DNA from: Kumtagia sp963839725
GTDB lineage: Bacteria > Pseudomonadota > Alphaproteobacteria > Rhizobiales > Rhizobiaceae
Direction of reading: 5' to 3'
Assembly: GCA_963839725.1 (NCBI GenBank)
Contig: CAWIWT010000040.1
Span: 44,709-108,708 of the forward strand
DNA: 64,000 bases
Positions 27,581 through 36,916 of this stretch are shown here, piece by piece (position 1 is the stretch's first letter; every line of letters begins with the position of its first letter). The translations under genes and the position numbers were made by a program. The notes under the pieces were generated by a model. The model searched no databases. It saw nothing but the letters and a program-made list of their open reading frames with translations, and was not told the DNA's origin.

Positions 27581-28533
27581 TTAATCCGGTTCGTATCCTG
27601 CGGCCTTGAAGTAGTTTGCGCATTCGGCTGGCGTGAACAGGTCTACGACGGAGCCGACGGCGTCCCACAAGGCTTTGACTGTTCGCTCGGCCTTGGCGCG
27701 CAGGAGAGCTTTGAGTTTGGAGAAGGCGTTCTCGATCGGGTTGAAGTCGGGACTGTAGGGCGGCAGAAACCGAAGCGTTGCGCCGCCCCGTTCGATGGCC
27801 TCCCGGATACCGGCGGCCTTGTGCGCCGGCAAGTTGTCCATGATGACGACATCGCCAGGCGTCAGGGTCGGGACCAGCACCTGCTCGACATAGGCGAGGA
27901 ACACGGTGCCGTTCATGGCTCCATCGTAGACGAAGGGGGCGGTCATTCCGGTCAGTCGCAGCGCACCGGTGAAGGTCGTGGTCTTCCAGTGACCGTGAGG
28001 TACGCCGGCCCGGCAGCGTTCACCCTGCGGCGCCCTTCCGCGCAGCCGGGCCATCTTGGTCGACAGGCCGGTCTCATCGATGAACACCAGCTTCGCCGGA
28101 TCAAGATCGAGCTGGCCGTCGAACCAGGCGCGGCGGCGGCTCAGGATGTCGGGGCGGTCTTGCTCCAGTGCATGTGCGGACTTTTTTTGAACGTCCAGCC
28201 GTGGCCGCGAAGCCAGTCGCTCAAGGCGCTGCGACTGATCAGCAGCGAGCGGCCGGCCGCCAGCCGCTCCACCATCTCGTTCAGCGTGATGGCCTTCCGC
28301 TCCTCGATCATCCCGACAATGAAGGCTTCATGCGCATCAAGGCTGGAAGCGCGGCGTCGGCCTTGCGGTCGCGGCGATCGCTCGCCGATCTTCGCCCGCG
28401 CGATCCACCGGATCGCACTCGATATCCCGACCCCGAACCGCGCAGCGGCTTGCCGGGCCGAGATGCCCTCGTCCGAAGCCTTCAACACCCGCGATCGAAG
28501 ATCCTCGCTCAATGCTCTCGCCATCATCCACAT
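27581..28533 (-). CDS. IS630 family transposase, two frames joined by programmed -1 frameshift
   Basis: The first frame starts MWMMARALSEDLRSRVL and carries helix-turn-helix segments (GISARQAAARFGVGISSAIR). The second frame carries the DDE catalytic triad: VFIDETGL, IMDNLPAHKA and NPIENAFSKLK. The frames overlap at an A7 run (28182-28188). A -1 slip turns TFKK into TFKKKSAHALEQDRPDIL and continues in frame to the stop, giving a normal IS630 product of about 317 residues. This is typical family biology, not decay. Confidence 0.85.
28182..28188 (-). other. Slippery heptamer for IS630 frameshift
   Basis: Seven consecutive A on the coding strand within TTC-AAA-AAA-AGT. Slipping back one base joins the HTH frame to the DDE frame. 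Confidence 0.75.
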
Positions 28534-28656
28534 GGGGTAATCGCGGGAGCGACGTGCCCTGGAGCCGATCATAGCCTTGGAGGGTGGCTGTTCCCCGATA
28601 AGATGAAATACGGGCTCACGACTGGACGCCGGGCCCAGCATCAACGGAGAACAGCC

Positions 28657-29682
28657 ATGACAGAATATATCGGTCTCGACGTGTCGATGAAAGAGACGGC
28701 AGTGTCGATCCGCCGTGAAGGCGAACGGATTTGGCGCGGAAAGTGCGCATCTGATCCCAACATCATTGCTGAGCTTGTCCGTAAGCGAGCGCCAGCCGTG
28801 AAACGCGTGGTGTTCGAAACCGGCCCTCTGTCGGTGTGGTTCTATCATTCTCTGCGCCGCGAGGGGTTGCCAGCAGTCTGCATCGATGCTCGCCATGCCA
28901 AAGCTGCGCTTGATATGGCGGCGAACAAGACGGACGCGAACGACGCTGACGGTTTGGCGCATCTTGCTGAAGTAGGGTTCTTTCGCGAGGTGCGCGTTAA
29001 AGGCTTCGACAGCATGTTGACCCGCACGCTCGTGGCAGCACGCACCCGGCTGGTCCGGATCACCGTCGAGCTTTCCAACCAGATCCGAGGGATCATGAAA
29101 ACGTTCGGCTTGCTCGTTCCCGCAGGTAAAGGAACCACATTCGAGAAGAACGTTCGGCGCCTTCTCATCGATCACAACGAACTTGCTACTATTGTGCTGC
29201 CGATGTTGGAAGCCTGGCGCGGCATCCGCATTCGTGCCGCCGAGCTTGGGCGCCAGCTCGTCGCGGGTGCACGTCAGAGCCAGGCATGCCGCATACTCAT
29301 GTCGATCCCCGGCATCGGCGCGATCACGGCGACCTCTTTCGTTACCGCTATTGAAGATCCAAATAACTTCAAGAAATCCCGCTCTGTCGCCGCATGGATC
29401 GGCCTGACAACTCGCCGCTACCAATCGGGAGAAGTCGATTATGACGGCCATATATCCCGGCGCGGCGATCGACATTTGCGAGGGCTTCTCTACGAGGCCG
29501 CGGCGGTCATCCTGACACGCAGCTCGATCGACAGCAGCCTGCGCACGTGGGGCCTCAAGCTCCGGGAGAGGATTGGCTTCAAAAGAGCTGCCGTGGCTGT
29601 GGCGCGCAAACTGGCGGTGATAATGCATTCGATGCTCAAGACCGGTGAGTTCTTTGATCGAAATGCAGGCGCCACAGCATGA
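28657..29682 (+). CDS. IS110 family transposase (third IS110)
   Basis: 341 residues, complete. The DEDD half shows YIGLDVSMKET near residue 4, VFETGPLSVW near 51 and NKTDANDADGL near 90. The Tnp_20 half has MSIPGIGAITATSF and YQSGEVDYDGHISRRG. An in-frame ATG follows CAACGGAGAACAGCC, a modest GGAGA box. The roughly 120 bases upstream look like element end sequence and could encode the bridge RNA. This lineage differs from the two other IS110 transposases here. Confidence 0.9.
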   Translation: MTEYIGLDVSMKETAVSIRREGERIWRGKCASDPNIIAELVRKRAPAVKRVVFETGPLSVWFYHSLRREGLPAVCIDARHAKAALDMAANKTDANDADGLAHLAEVGFFREVRVKGFDSMLTRTLVAARTRLVRITVELSNQIRGIMKTFGLLVPAGKGTTFEKNVRRLLIDHNELATIVLPMLEAWRGIRIRAAELGRQLVAGARQSQACRILMSIPGIGAITATSFVTAIEDPNNFKKSRSVAAWIGLTTRRYQSGEVDYDGHISRRGDRHLRGLLYEAAAVILTRSSIDSSLRTWGLKLRERIGFKRAAVAVARKLAVIMHSMLKTGEFFDRNAGATA

Positions 29683-30238
29683 ATCTTGCGAATAGCGTTC
29701 AGGATCTGAGCGCCTGAGGCGTCCCTGCCGGGACGTGAGCCGAGCCATTCCGCTGATGGGGTTGCACCGCTGTCTCAGCAAAGTGCGTCGTCCACATTGA
29801 AGGCTCGTCCGCGAAGCTCCATCATGCGGCGACCGATGTCGACCGCGAAGACAACCATGCACCCGGCAAACATGTCTCTGAGATCGAAAATGCCTTGACC
29901 CCAACTCAGCGATTAGACAACAACCTCATCAAAGTGGATGTTGAATCAGCTGCCGCGCCCCGCGTCACATCACAATCAACTCATCAATCGCTGGATTTGC
30001 TCTAGACCTGCGCTCGCCAGGATGGCGGCTGTAAGTTTTTCATATGTTCCTCCCTGCGCTCGCAAGCCCCCTTTTCCGAGCCCTCAAAAGAATTGCTCGC
30101 GCTGCGGACTGAGTCAATCTCCTCGCCGCTTTGCTGGGAGCGTCGTTCCTTTGCCGCCGATACATAAGTGGCTTTGACGCGTGGTTCGCGCCAAAATAGA
30201 CGTATAGGAAAATGCGACAGCCAGCTCGTCCCCGTCAA
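29683..30238. other. IS110 right flank and intergenic region
   Basis: The first about 200 bases probably belong to the IS110 end. The rest has no supported gene up to the ancestral stop of the RraA-like gene. Confidence 0.45.
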
Positions 30239-30980
30239 TCAAGATTTGGGGTTGGTTTTACGCCACGTCTCGTACTCATCGCTCGCACTTGGGTGCAGCG
30301 GATAGTAGCGTTGCAACGACCCGCCCTCCATTAATTTAACTCGCGAGAACTCCTCCCAGTCGTGATGCTTCTGAGAATTCTTCGATTACCTTTGGGGCCA
30401 TTGCGACGGGAAGCACCACCACCCCGTCGTCGTCGGCGACGATGATGTCGCCGGGGATCACTGTGACACCGCCGCAGGCAATCGGAACGTTGACGGCATT
30501 GGGATAGATGCTGGTCTGCACATGATAATTTGGCGTCCAGCCGCGCAGCCATAGGGGCAGATCGAGCTTTTCAACATTAGGCCGGTCGCGCATGCATCCA
30601 TCGATGACGATACCCGCGCCGCCCCTGCCCTTGAAATACGTTGACATCATGTCGCCGAAGACACCCGAGCTCATGTCGCCTCGCGCGTCGACCACGACCA
30701 CATCGCCTTCCTGCACGTGGTAGAGCACGTGCCGGTGCAGTTGAGTCTCGGGATCGGCATATTCTCCCTCGGTGAACAGGTCCGGCCGTTGTGGCATGAA
30801 CTGCAGCGTCAGCGCCGGTCCGACTATCGACTTACGGTGGTTCTGCGCTACCGGACCGACCATATGCGGATTGCGGAAGCCCATGTGGCCAAGCGTGCCG
30901 GCAACGGTCGCGGCACCAATCTCCCTGAGCGCGTCGATCAAGTCTTTAGGCGGCCGCGTGATGTCGGGGGTATGCGTCAT
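30239..30980 (-). pseudogene. RraA-like protein (dimethylmenaquinone methyltransferase-like fold), C-terminal frameshift
   Basis: The open frame gives 214 residues with typical RraA-family blocks: GAATVAGTLGHMGFRNPHMV, VVDARGDMSSGVFGDMMS near 115, and the DGCMRDRPNVEKLDLPLWLRG region with the Asp-Arg pair used by class II aldolases of this family. It stops at GGVLAS. In the next frame the normal family tail follows (EEFSRVKLMEGGSLQRYYPL to NPKS), so one base near 30378 is gained or lost. The catalytic core is intact and may function. Such proteins act as 4-hydroxy-2-oxoacid aldolases in sugar-acid pathways, which fits this operon. Confidence 0.8.
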
Positions 30981-31003
30981 TGTGGGCTCCCGCTGAAATG
31001 GAA

Positions 31004-32167
31004 CTACCAGTTGGTAACAGAACCGTCGCGTCGCTTAAGGTGAGGCGCTTCCCAGAAGCGGAAGCTCTCCGCATGGACCACCGCTTCGTTTACCTCGACG
31101 CCAAGCCCCGGCAGATCGCCGACCAGATAATTGGGGCCGTCGAGCCGTGGTTGCACGGGGAAGAAGTCGGAATTGTCGAAGCCCAGCTTTATTTCGGGCG
31201 CCCGAGTTTCGAGCCACGCGAAGTTCGGTACCGCCGCCCCGAGATGTACGGTCGCGGCTGTGCACACTGGACCAAGGGGATTGTGTGGCATCAGGTCGAC
31301 ATAGTGCGCCTCGCTCCAGCCAGCGACCTTCATCGCCTCCGTTAGGCCCCCGACATTGCAAACATCGAGCCGGCTGAACTGGTGGATGCCGCGCTCGATG
31401 TAGGGCAGGAACTGCCACTTGCTGGCAAATTCCTCGCCGATGGCAAAAGGAACGTCGGTCATCGTGCGCAGAGATTCGTAGGCCTCCGGCGTCTCGTCCC
31501 GTATCGGCTCCTCGAGGAAATCAAGCACGCCGCGGTCAAGCTTGTTGCAGAAGCTCGCGGCCTCGGCCACCGACAGCCGATGATGATAGTCTATGCCGAG
31601 GACCACGTCGTCGCCTAGCGCCTCGCGCGCTTTGTTTAGCATCCTTGCGGTAGCGCCGATCAACTCACGCGGCTCGAAGATGTCCCTGCTGTTTTGCCCG
31701 ACGGGGAAGAAGCGGATCGCCTGCCACCCCTGTGCGCGTAGTTCGCGGGCTCGTTCGATGGCACCATCGCCCTCGGCCTCGTCTCCGGTCGAGGCGAAAG
31801 TGGGGATGCGATCGCGCTGCTTGCCGCCTAGCAGCTCGTAGACCGGTACCCCGAGCGCCTTGCCCTTGATGTCGTGTAAGGCAATGTCCATCGCCGAAAT
31901 CGCCGCCTGCAGCACCCGTCCGCCTTCGAAGTACTGGCTGCGATATGCCTCCTGCCAGATTCGGCCAATCTGCATCGGGTCGCGGCCGATGAGGAACTCG
32001 CGAAAATGCTCGATGGCGCCGATCACCGCCTTCTCGCGACCGCTCAAACCGCTCTCGCCCCACCCGAAGATGCCCTGGTCGGTCTCGACCTTTACGAGCA
32101 TCTGGTTACGTGTCCCTACCCATATCGCATATGGCTTGATCGCGGTGATCTTTAGCGCCTCAGTCAT
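31004..32167 (-). CDS. Enolase-superfamily sugar-acid dehydratase (mandelate racemase/MLE type, DgoD-like)
   Basis: 387 residues. An N-terminal capping domain opens ITAIKPYAIWVGTRNQMLVK. The barrel carries metal ligands at IDYHHRLS (Asp), LEEPI (Glu) and IGEEFAS (Glu), with a later MPHNPLGP His. This pattern fits galactonate-type dehydratases, which remove water from a sugar acid to give a 2-keto-3-deoxy acid. It lies between the ABC ATPase and the RraA-like gene in one operon, so the imported solute or its oxidised form is the likely substrate. The exact sugar acid cannot be read from sequence. Confidence 0.85.
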   Translation of the reverse strand: MTEALKITAIKPYAIWVGTRNQMLVKVETDQGIFGWGESGLSGREKAVIGAIEHFREFLIGRDPMQIGRIWQEAYRSQYFEGGRVLQAAISAMDIALHDIKGKALGVPVYELLGGKQRDRIPTFASTGDEAEGDGAIERARELRAQGWQAIRFFPVGQNSRDIFEPRELIGATARMLNKAREALGDDVVLGIDYHHRLSVAEAASFCNKLDRGVLDFLEEPIRDETPEAYESLRTMTDVPFAIGEEFASKWQFLPYIERGIHQFSRLDVCNVGGLTEAMKVAGWSEAHYVDLMPHNPLGPVCTAATVHLGAAVPNFAWLETRAPEIKLGFDNSDFFPVQPRLDGPNYLVGDLPGLGVEVNEAVVHAESFRFWEAPHLKRRDGSVTNW

Positions 32168-32199
32168 CCACGCCCCAGTCCAAACGAACCCGTCTTGTC

Positions 32200-33297
32200 T
32201 CAGTCGGCCTTAAGGGCCATTTCCGTTTCGCCGTCGAACAGGTGCGTGCGCTCCTGGTCGAACTCGAGCCAGATCTGCTCGTCAGGTGCGACGGCGATGT
32301 TGGGGGACACGCTGATGTTGACGATGACGCCGGAGAGGAACGCCTGCACGAAGGTGACGTCTCCGGTTGGTTCCACCGTATAGGCTTTGGCAGGAATGGC
32401 ACCGGGGACCGCGCTCTTATGCAGTTTGATAGTCGAGTGTCGCGCTCCGAGCACGACCTTCTTGGTGGTCGCTCTCTGGACCTTGCGCGCGTTGAGTTGC
32501 GACAGTTCGAGGCTCCAGCCTTCCGCGCTTGCAAGTACGGTGCCGCCGTTTGCCGTCGATGCCTCTAGCGGAATAAGGCTCATCGCCGGGCTGCCTATGA
32601 AGCTCGCTACGAACATGTTCACGGGATGGGCGAAAACCTGCGCCGGCGAATCGTATTGCTGCAAATAACCGCCGTTCATCACAGCCATCTTGTCTGCCAT
32701 GGTCACGGCCTCGAGCTGGTCGTGCGTCACATAGATAATCGTCGCCTTCAGGTCCTGATGGAACCGCTTGATTTCGGACCGCATCTGCGCGCGCAGCTTC
32801 GCATCGAGATTGGATAGCGGTTCGTCCATCAGGAATACCGCGGGGTCTCGAACGAGGGCGCGGCCCAGGGCCACGCGCTGCTGTTGTCCGCCCGAGAGCT
32901 CACGAGGCTTGCGCTCGAGGAGTTCGGTCATGCCGAGCACGCGTGCCGCTTCCTTGACCTTCCGGTCGATCTCGTCACGGGGGAGTTTTCGCATCTGCAG
33001 CGGGAACGCCAGATTCTTGTAGACCGACTTTTGCGGATAGAGTGCATAGTTCTGGAACACCATTGCGATGTCCCGGTCCTTGGGATCGAGATCATTGACC
33101 ACGCGCTCGCCAATTATTATGTCGCCGCTCGTGATCGGAATGAGCCCAGCGACCAGATTGAGGGTCGTCGTCTTGCCGCATCCAGACGGCCCGACGAGGG
33201 CGACAAACTCTCCATCGTTCACCGTCAGCGATACGTTTCTTACGGCATAGACCGCGCCATAGGTCTTGACGAGATCTTTGAGGATCACGTGGGCCAT
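32200..33297 (-). CDS. Carbohydrate ABC transporter ATP-binding protein (UgpC/MalK type)
   Basis: 365 residues. Walker A GPSGCGKTTT is near 36-45, signature LSGGQQQR near 134, Walker B VFLMDEP near 158 and switch His in YVTHDQ near 190, followed by C-terminal TOBE-type regulatory sequence from about 235. It energises the importer formed with the two permeases and binding protein upstream. The C-terminal part is more diverged than in glycerol-3-phosphate or maltose ATPases. Confidence 0.92.
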   Translation of the reverse strand: MAHVILKDLVKTYGAVYAVRNVSLTVNDGEFVALVGPSGCGKTTTLNLVAGLIPITSGDIIIGERVVNDLDPKDRDIAMVFQNYALYPQKSVYKNLAFPLQMRKLPRDEIDRKVKEAARVLGMTELLERKPRELSGGQQQRVALGRALVRDPAVFLMDEPLSNLDAKLRAQMRSEIKRFHQDLKATIIYVTHDQLEAVTMADKMAVMNGGYLQQYDSPAQVFAHPVNMFVASFIGSPAMSLIPLEASTANGGTVLASAEGWSLELSQLNARKVQRATTKKVVLGARHSTIKLHKSAVPGAIPAKAYTVEPTGDVTFVQAFLSGVIVNISVSPNIAVAPDEQIWLEFDQERTHLFDGETEMALKAD

Positions 33298-33309
33298 GAA
33301 CTCTGATTC

Positions 33310-34188
33310 CTAGTGTTTGACTGCGCCTTCCGTGAGCGCGCGTACAAAGTATTTCTGCAGGACGAGGAACAGAACCACAACCGGCACGCTCATCATGAAG
33401 CTCGCAGCCATCAGTCCTGGGAAATCGGTGGTATTTTCTGAGAAGAACCGCTGGACGCCGACCGGCAATGTCAACTGGTCGTTCTTTGAGAGAAACGTGT
33501 AGGCGTAGATGTATTCATTCCACGCACCGATGAACGAGTAGATCGCCGTGGCAATGATCCCGGGCACCGAAAGCGGCATCACGATCAGGATGAAGGCCTG
33601 CAGCCGCGTCGCACCGTCGATGCGCGCCGCCTGCTCAAGTTGTATCGGGATATTGTCGTAGAACCCCTTAAGCAGCCAGATGGCGAGCGGCAGGCCGAAG
33701 GTCAGGTAGGTTAGGACCAGCGAGCCGTGCGTGTTCACCAGTCCGAGAAAGCGCATCAAGATAAAGAGTGGGACGAGAAAGATCACCGCCGGGAACATGT
33801 TCCGCAGCAGCACCGAGAAGAACAGGAACCGGCGTCCAGGAAAACTGAAGCGCGAGAAGGCGTACGCAGCTGGTACCGCAACCAATACTGAGAGGATCGT
33901 TGTGAGGATCGAAACAATCACGCTGTTCCAGAAAAACCGCAGAAAATCCTGGCCGACGCTATTCTGTGGATCGAGCAAATTCCGATAGCTAGCGAGCGTT
34001 GGCTCGCGCGGCCACCACTCTGGCGGAAACGCCATGGCCGCGAAGCCCGATTTGATAGATGTCAGTACCATCCAGACCATCGGCACGGCGGTATAGAGCA
34101 ACATGAACAGCAGGAAGAAACGGCCAGCCCAGCGCCAGCCATCCGGCCGCCTGCGGCGAGGCCTCGAAACGTTCGTCTGCAAAGTCAT
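33310..34188 (-). CDS. Carbohydrate ABC transporter permease (MalG type)
   Basis: 292 residues with about six membrane helices and the EAA-loop EQAARIDGATRLQAFILIVM near 190-210 that docks to the ATPase. The start overlaps the stop of the partner permease by four bases. CUT1-family inner-membrane importer subunit. Confidence 0.92.
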   Translation of the reverse strand: MTLQTNVSRPRRRRPDGWRWAGRFFLLFMLLYTAVPMVWMVLTSIKSGFAAMAFPPEWWPREPTLASYRNLLDPQNSVGQDFLRFFWNSVIVSILTTILSVLVAVPAAYAFSRFSFPGRRFLFFSVLLRNMFPAVIFLVPLFILMRFLGLVNTHGSLVLTYLTFGLPLAIWLLKGFYDNIPIQLEQAARIDGATRLQAFILIVMPLSVPGIIATAIYSFIGAWNEYIYAYTFLSKNDQLTLPVGVQRFFSENTTDFPGLMAASFMMSVPVVVLFLVLQKYFVRALTEGAVKH

Positions 34189-35153
34189 GCCCCAGGCTCC
34201 CTTCGTTCGTTGTGGCTAAGGGCGCGCACGTAGAAATAGCCTAGCGTCATCAGGATGAAGAACAGGAGCACGGAATAGGCCGAAGCCACCCCCCAGCGCT
34301 GACGCCCGAAGGCGAGCTCGTAAATATGCGTGATCCATATATGAGAGGCATTTGAGGGGCCACCGCCGGTCATGATCCAGGGAATGATGAAGGAGTTGAA
34401 GTTCGCCACCGCGAGCAGCAGGAGCGTAACGGTGGACACTCCGCTCAGATGCGGAAAGGTAACGTGCCAGAAGCGCTGCCATGCCGAGGCGCCATCAACC
34501 TGCGCAGCACGTAGGAGCTGGTCCGGAACGGTTTGCAGCCCGGCCATCATCATGATCATGGCAAATGGAAACTCACGCCAGATGTTAACGACGATCAGCG
34601 AAGGCAGGACCGTGCTGACGCTGTCGATGAAGTTCGGTGGCCTGCTTACAAGCCCCAGCCCAACGAGCACGGCGCCGATGATGCCGAAATCAGAATGGTA
34701 AATCCATTTCCAGATATACGACGCCGCAACGGCGCTAATCACCCAGGGGATGATGAAGATGGCGCGCAATATGCCGCGCCCGAAAAAGTCACCATGCAAC
34801 GCTAGCGCCACGGCATAACCCAGCACGAATGCGATTGTCGTAGATGCCACCGTCCAGATCACTGTGTTGAGCGTAACGCGCCAGAACACTTCGCTGGTGA
34901 GGATGGCAGTGTAATTGTCTAATCCAATAAAGCTCTTGTCCTTCAGCTGTAGCCCCGGCGGCGTTTTGAAGAAGGATAGGTCGAGCGTGTAGTAGATGGG
35001 GTAAGCGATGACGATGAGCATCACCACAATAGCCGGCAGCACGTAGAGATAGTCAGCCCGGCTGATCCATATCTGCCGAACCAAGTCGAAACGCGCCGCG
35101 CGCGGCTGGAGGGCCGGGCCCGCCCCGCCTGTCACCATGGTCATCGTAGGCAA
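34185..35153 (-). CDS. Carbohydrate ABC transporter permease (MalF/UgpA type)
   Basis: 322 residues, about six membrane helices after an N-terminal cytoplasmic extension (MPTMTMVTGGAGPALQPRAA). The EAA-loop is RAAQVDGASAWQRFWHVTFP near 220-240. Forms the heterodimeric channel with the downstream MalG-type subunit. Confidence 0.92.
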   Translation of the reverse strand: MPTMTMVTGGAGPALQPRAARFDLVRQIWISRADYLYVLPAIVVMLIVIAYPIYYTLDLSFFKTPPGLQLKDKSFIGLDNYTAILTSEVFWRVTLNTVIWTVASTTIAFVLGYAVALALHGDFFGRGILRAIFIIPWVISAVAASYIWKWIYHSDFGIIGAVLVGLGLVSRPPNFIDSVSTVLPSLIVVNIWREFPFAMIMMMAGLQTVPDQLLRAAQVDGASAWQRFWHVTFPHLSGVSTVTLLLLAVANFNSFIIPWIMTGGGPSNASHIWITHIYELAFGRQRWGVASAYSVLLFFILMTLGYFYVRALSHNERREPGA

Positions 35154-35177
35154 GCCCTTATCTTGGTGCGAATGCTG

Positions 35178-35202
35178 GCCGGCAGCACGAGAGGCTGCCG
35201 GC
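35178..35202 (-). terminator. Hairpin between binding-protein and permease genes
   Basis: GCCGGCAGC, seven-base loop, GCTGCCGGC: a perfect 9-bp stem in the 70-bp gap after the binding-protein stop. There is no T-run, so it more likely stabilises the upstream message or attenuates read-through than fully terminates. Confidence 0.65.
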
Positions 35203-35223
35203 TGAGGTCGCGACAGGCGAGGC

Positions 35224-36699
35224 CTAGAGCCCGCCCATCAGTTCCTTTACTTTGGCAGCCGCGTCGTCGGCCGCCTGGTCGACGGTCATCGCGCCGGTCA
35301 AGGCGTTCTGCAGCATATCCGGGACGATGATGTTCATGATCTCGGGAGCTTGCGGCAAGGCCGGGAACGGGATGCCGTAAGGCAGCATCGAGGTCGTGAC
35401 ATCGAGGAACTTGATGTTGTCCAGACGCTCTTTCATCCACTTGGTCTTGAAGCCGTTGAGGTTGCCCGGGTTCGAGCCCGCATAAGCCATCTTCAGCGAC
35501 CATTCAGGGCTCGTCCAGAAGCAGATGATTGCCTTGGCAGCCGGCTCATCCACCTTCCCTCCCTCGACATATTCGGGCTTCAGGATGTGGATGTTGGAGC
35601 CACCAAAGACGACTGCACGCTTGCCGTCCGGACCGGTGGGGATCAGGCCGTAGCGCATATTGTCGATGACGGTCTGCGCCTTGTCCTTATCGGCGCCGGT
35701 GGCCTTCTTCTGTAGGTCGAGCATGACGTTGTAGTCGGATGGGTGCGAGATCATCATGCCGAGTTGACCGGCGACGAACAGGGGCTGGTTGTCCGCCTGC
35801 TGGTTGGTGAGGGCAGAAACCGGCACCGACTTGTCGCGGACGTACATGTCGTATGACGCCTGCAGGGCACGCTTGCTGGCTTCGCTGTTCAGCCGAATCT
35901 CCTCATAATTCGGGTTCGGATCAGCTTCATCAAACACGCCGCCGCCGTAACCCCAGAGTTGGGGCATGAAGCGGTAGGGAGTGTTGCCAGCGTTCTTGCG
36001 AGCAACGAGGCCGTAGCCTGCGATCCCGAGCTTGTCGTGGATCTGCTTGGAGTACGTTACCACATCGTCCCAAGTTGCCGGCGCCTTGTCCGGATCGAGA
36101 CCCGCACGCTTGAAGATATCGGCGTTCCAGATCAGCGCCATCGTCTCGTTGTTGGTGGGAATACCGTAGGTCACTCCATCCCAGGTCACGGCCTTCATGG
36201 CGCCAGGCCAGAAGTCCTCGGACGACCAGCCGACGTCCTCCGGCTTAAGTGGCTCCAGATAGCCTTTGGAGGCGAACTCGGTGCCACCTAGGATTTGCAA
36301 ACGGACCGCCATGGGCGCAGCATTGCCAAGAAGCGCTGTACGGAACTTGTCGAGCAAGTCGTTGTAGGTGAGAGCCTGTTCCTCGAGCTGGATGTTCGGA
36401 TAGGTCTTGCGGAATGACTCGAAGAAGTCCTTGTAGTACTGGCGCAGCAGGTCGGGGTCGCCTTCGAACACGCCCTGATACCAGAAGGTCAGACGCCCCT
36501 TATAGTCGAGCGGGGTGACCTTGCCGCAAGCCTCCGCGGTGTCAAATTCCTCTGTGCCCGCGATGGAGCGCACGTATTCCGGCGACCACTTACTCAGATC
36601 GACGGGGGCGCCGAGCGCCGAAGTCGACAGCAGTGTGGCAATAAGGGCAGGTACTACAGCGCCGCGCAGGACGGCACCGCCGAGTTTCGAACGTGTCAT
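35224..36699 (-). CDS. ABC transporter extracellular solute-binding protein (CUT1 type)
   Basis: 491 residues with a signal peptide (LRGAVVPALIATLLSTSALG) and a family-1 binding-protein fold: RLTFWYQGVFEGDPDLLRQY near 60, a substrate-lobe hinge region near 200-220, and a C-terminal helical part (MTVDQAADDAAAKVKELMGG). It captures the solute in the periplasm. GGGAGGATT lies right before this ATG; an ATG 11 codons upstream lacks such a box. First gene of the operon, divergent from the GntR regulator. Confidence 0.92.
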   Translation of the reverse strand: MTRSKLGGAVLRGAVVPALIATLLSTSALGAPVDLSKWSPEYVRSIAGTEEFDTAEACGKVTPLDYKGRLTFWYQGVFEGDPDLLRQYYKDFFESFRKTYPNIQLEEQALTYNDLLDKFRTALLGNAAPMAVRLQILGGTEFASKGYLEPLKPEDVGWSSEDFWPGAMKAVTWDGVTYGIPTNNETMALIWNADIFKRAGLDPDKAPATWDDVVTYSKQIHDKLGIAGYGLVARKNAGNTPYRFMPQLWGYGGGVFDEADPNPNYEEIRLNSEASKRALQASYDMYVRDKSVPVSALTNQQADNQPLFVAGQLGMMISHPSDYNVMLDLQKKATGADKDKAQTVIDNMRYGLIPTGPDGKRAVVFGGSNIHILKPEYVEGGKVDEPAAKAIICFWTSPEWSLKMAYAGSNPGNLNGFKTKWMKERLDNIKFLDVTTSMLPYGIPFPALPQAPEIMNIIVPDMLQNALTGAMTVDQAADDAAAKVKELMGGL

Positions 36700-36818
36700 A
36701 GAATCCTCCCGATTCTCCCACCCCGCCGCCATCCATGGCAGGCGGCGCTTTGGACTTTTGAACGCGGGACGCGCTGCTGGTTTTTATGCGTCCCGGTGGC
36801 GAGGCACGGTCCCAGAAG

Positions 36819-36839
36819 AAAGATTGCATGTCAATCTTT
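36819..36839. promoter_or_regulatory. Candidate operator for the GntR/FCD regulator
   Basis: AAAGATTG-CATGT-CAATCTTT: perfect 8-bp inverted repeat with 5-base spacer in the divergent promoter region. A single symmetric site between a GntR gene and its divergent target operon is the usual arrangement. The T-run following on the plus strand also makes it resemble a terminator, but there is no gene ending here. Confidence 0.65.
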
Positions 36840-36916
36840 TTTGGAGCGTACATTATTTGACGGAAACCGCAGACAATGTCAAAAGGGTTGAAAGGCTAAC
36901 TGAGGGTCAGCGGGCG

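Larger units (their letters stand above)
27569..28537 (-). mobile_element. IS630 family element, one end lost
   Basis: One end lies next to the SGNH remnant (GAGCGTGTCCGGTTTAATCC). The expected inverted copy of this end is not found beyond the transposase start. Instead sequence belonging to the adjacent IS110 begins within about 15 bases of the start codon, so the IS110 appears to have inserted into or recombined with the IS630 end. Confidence 0.6.

Noticed and set aside
27581..28533. IS630 frameshift as evidence of decay
   Set aside because: The A7 run and restored frame match the programmed frameshifting usual in IS630 elements.
28141..29904. 587-residue open frame on the minus strand
   Set aside because: Only its last 131 codons are real (IS630 first frame). 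The rest is antisense to the IS110 transposase and its flank.
30239..36699. Assigning the importer to glycerol-3-phosphate or maltose by its UgpC/MalK-like ATPase
   Set aside because: ATPases of this family are shared among many sugars; enzymes in the operon point to an acid sugar.
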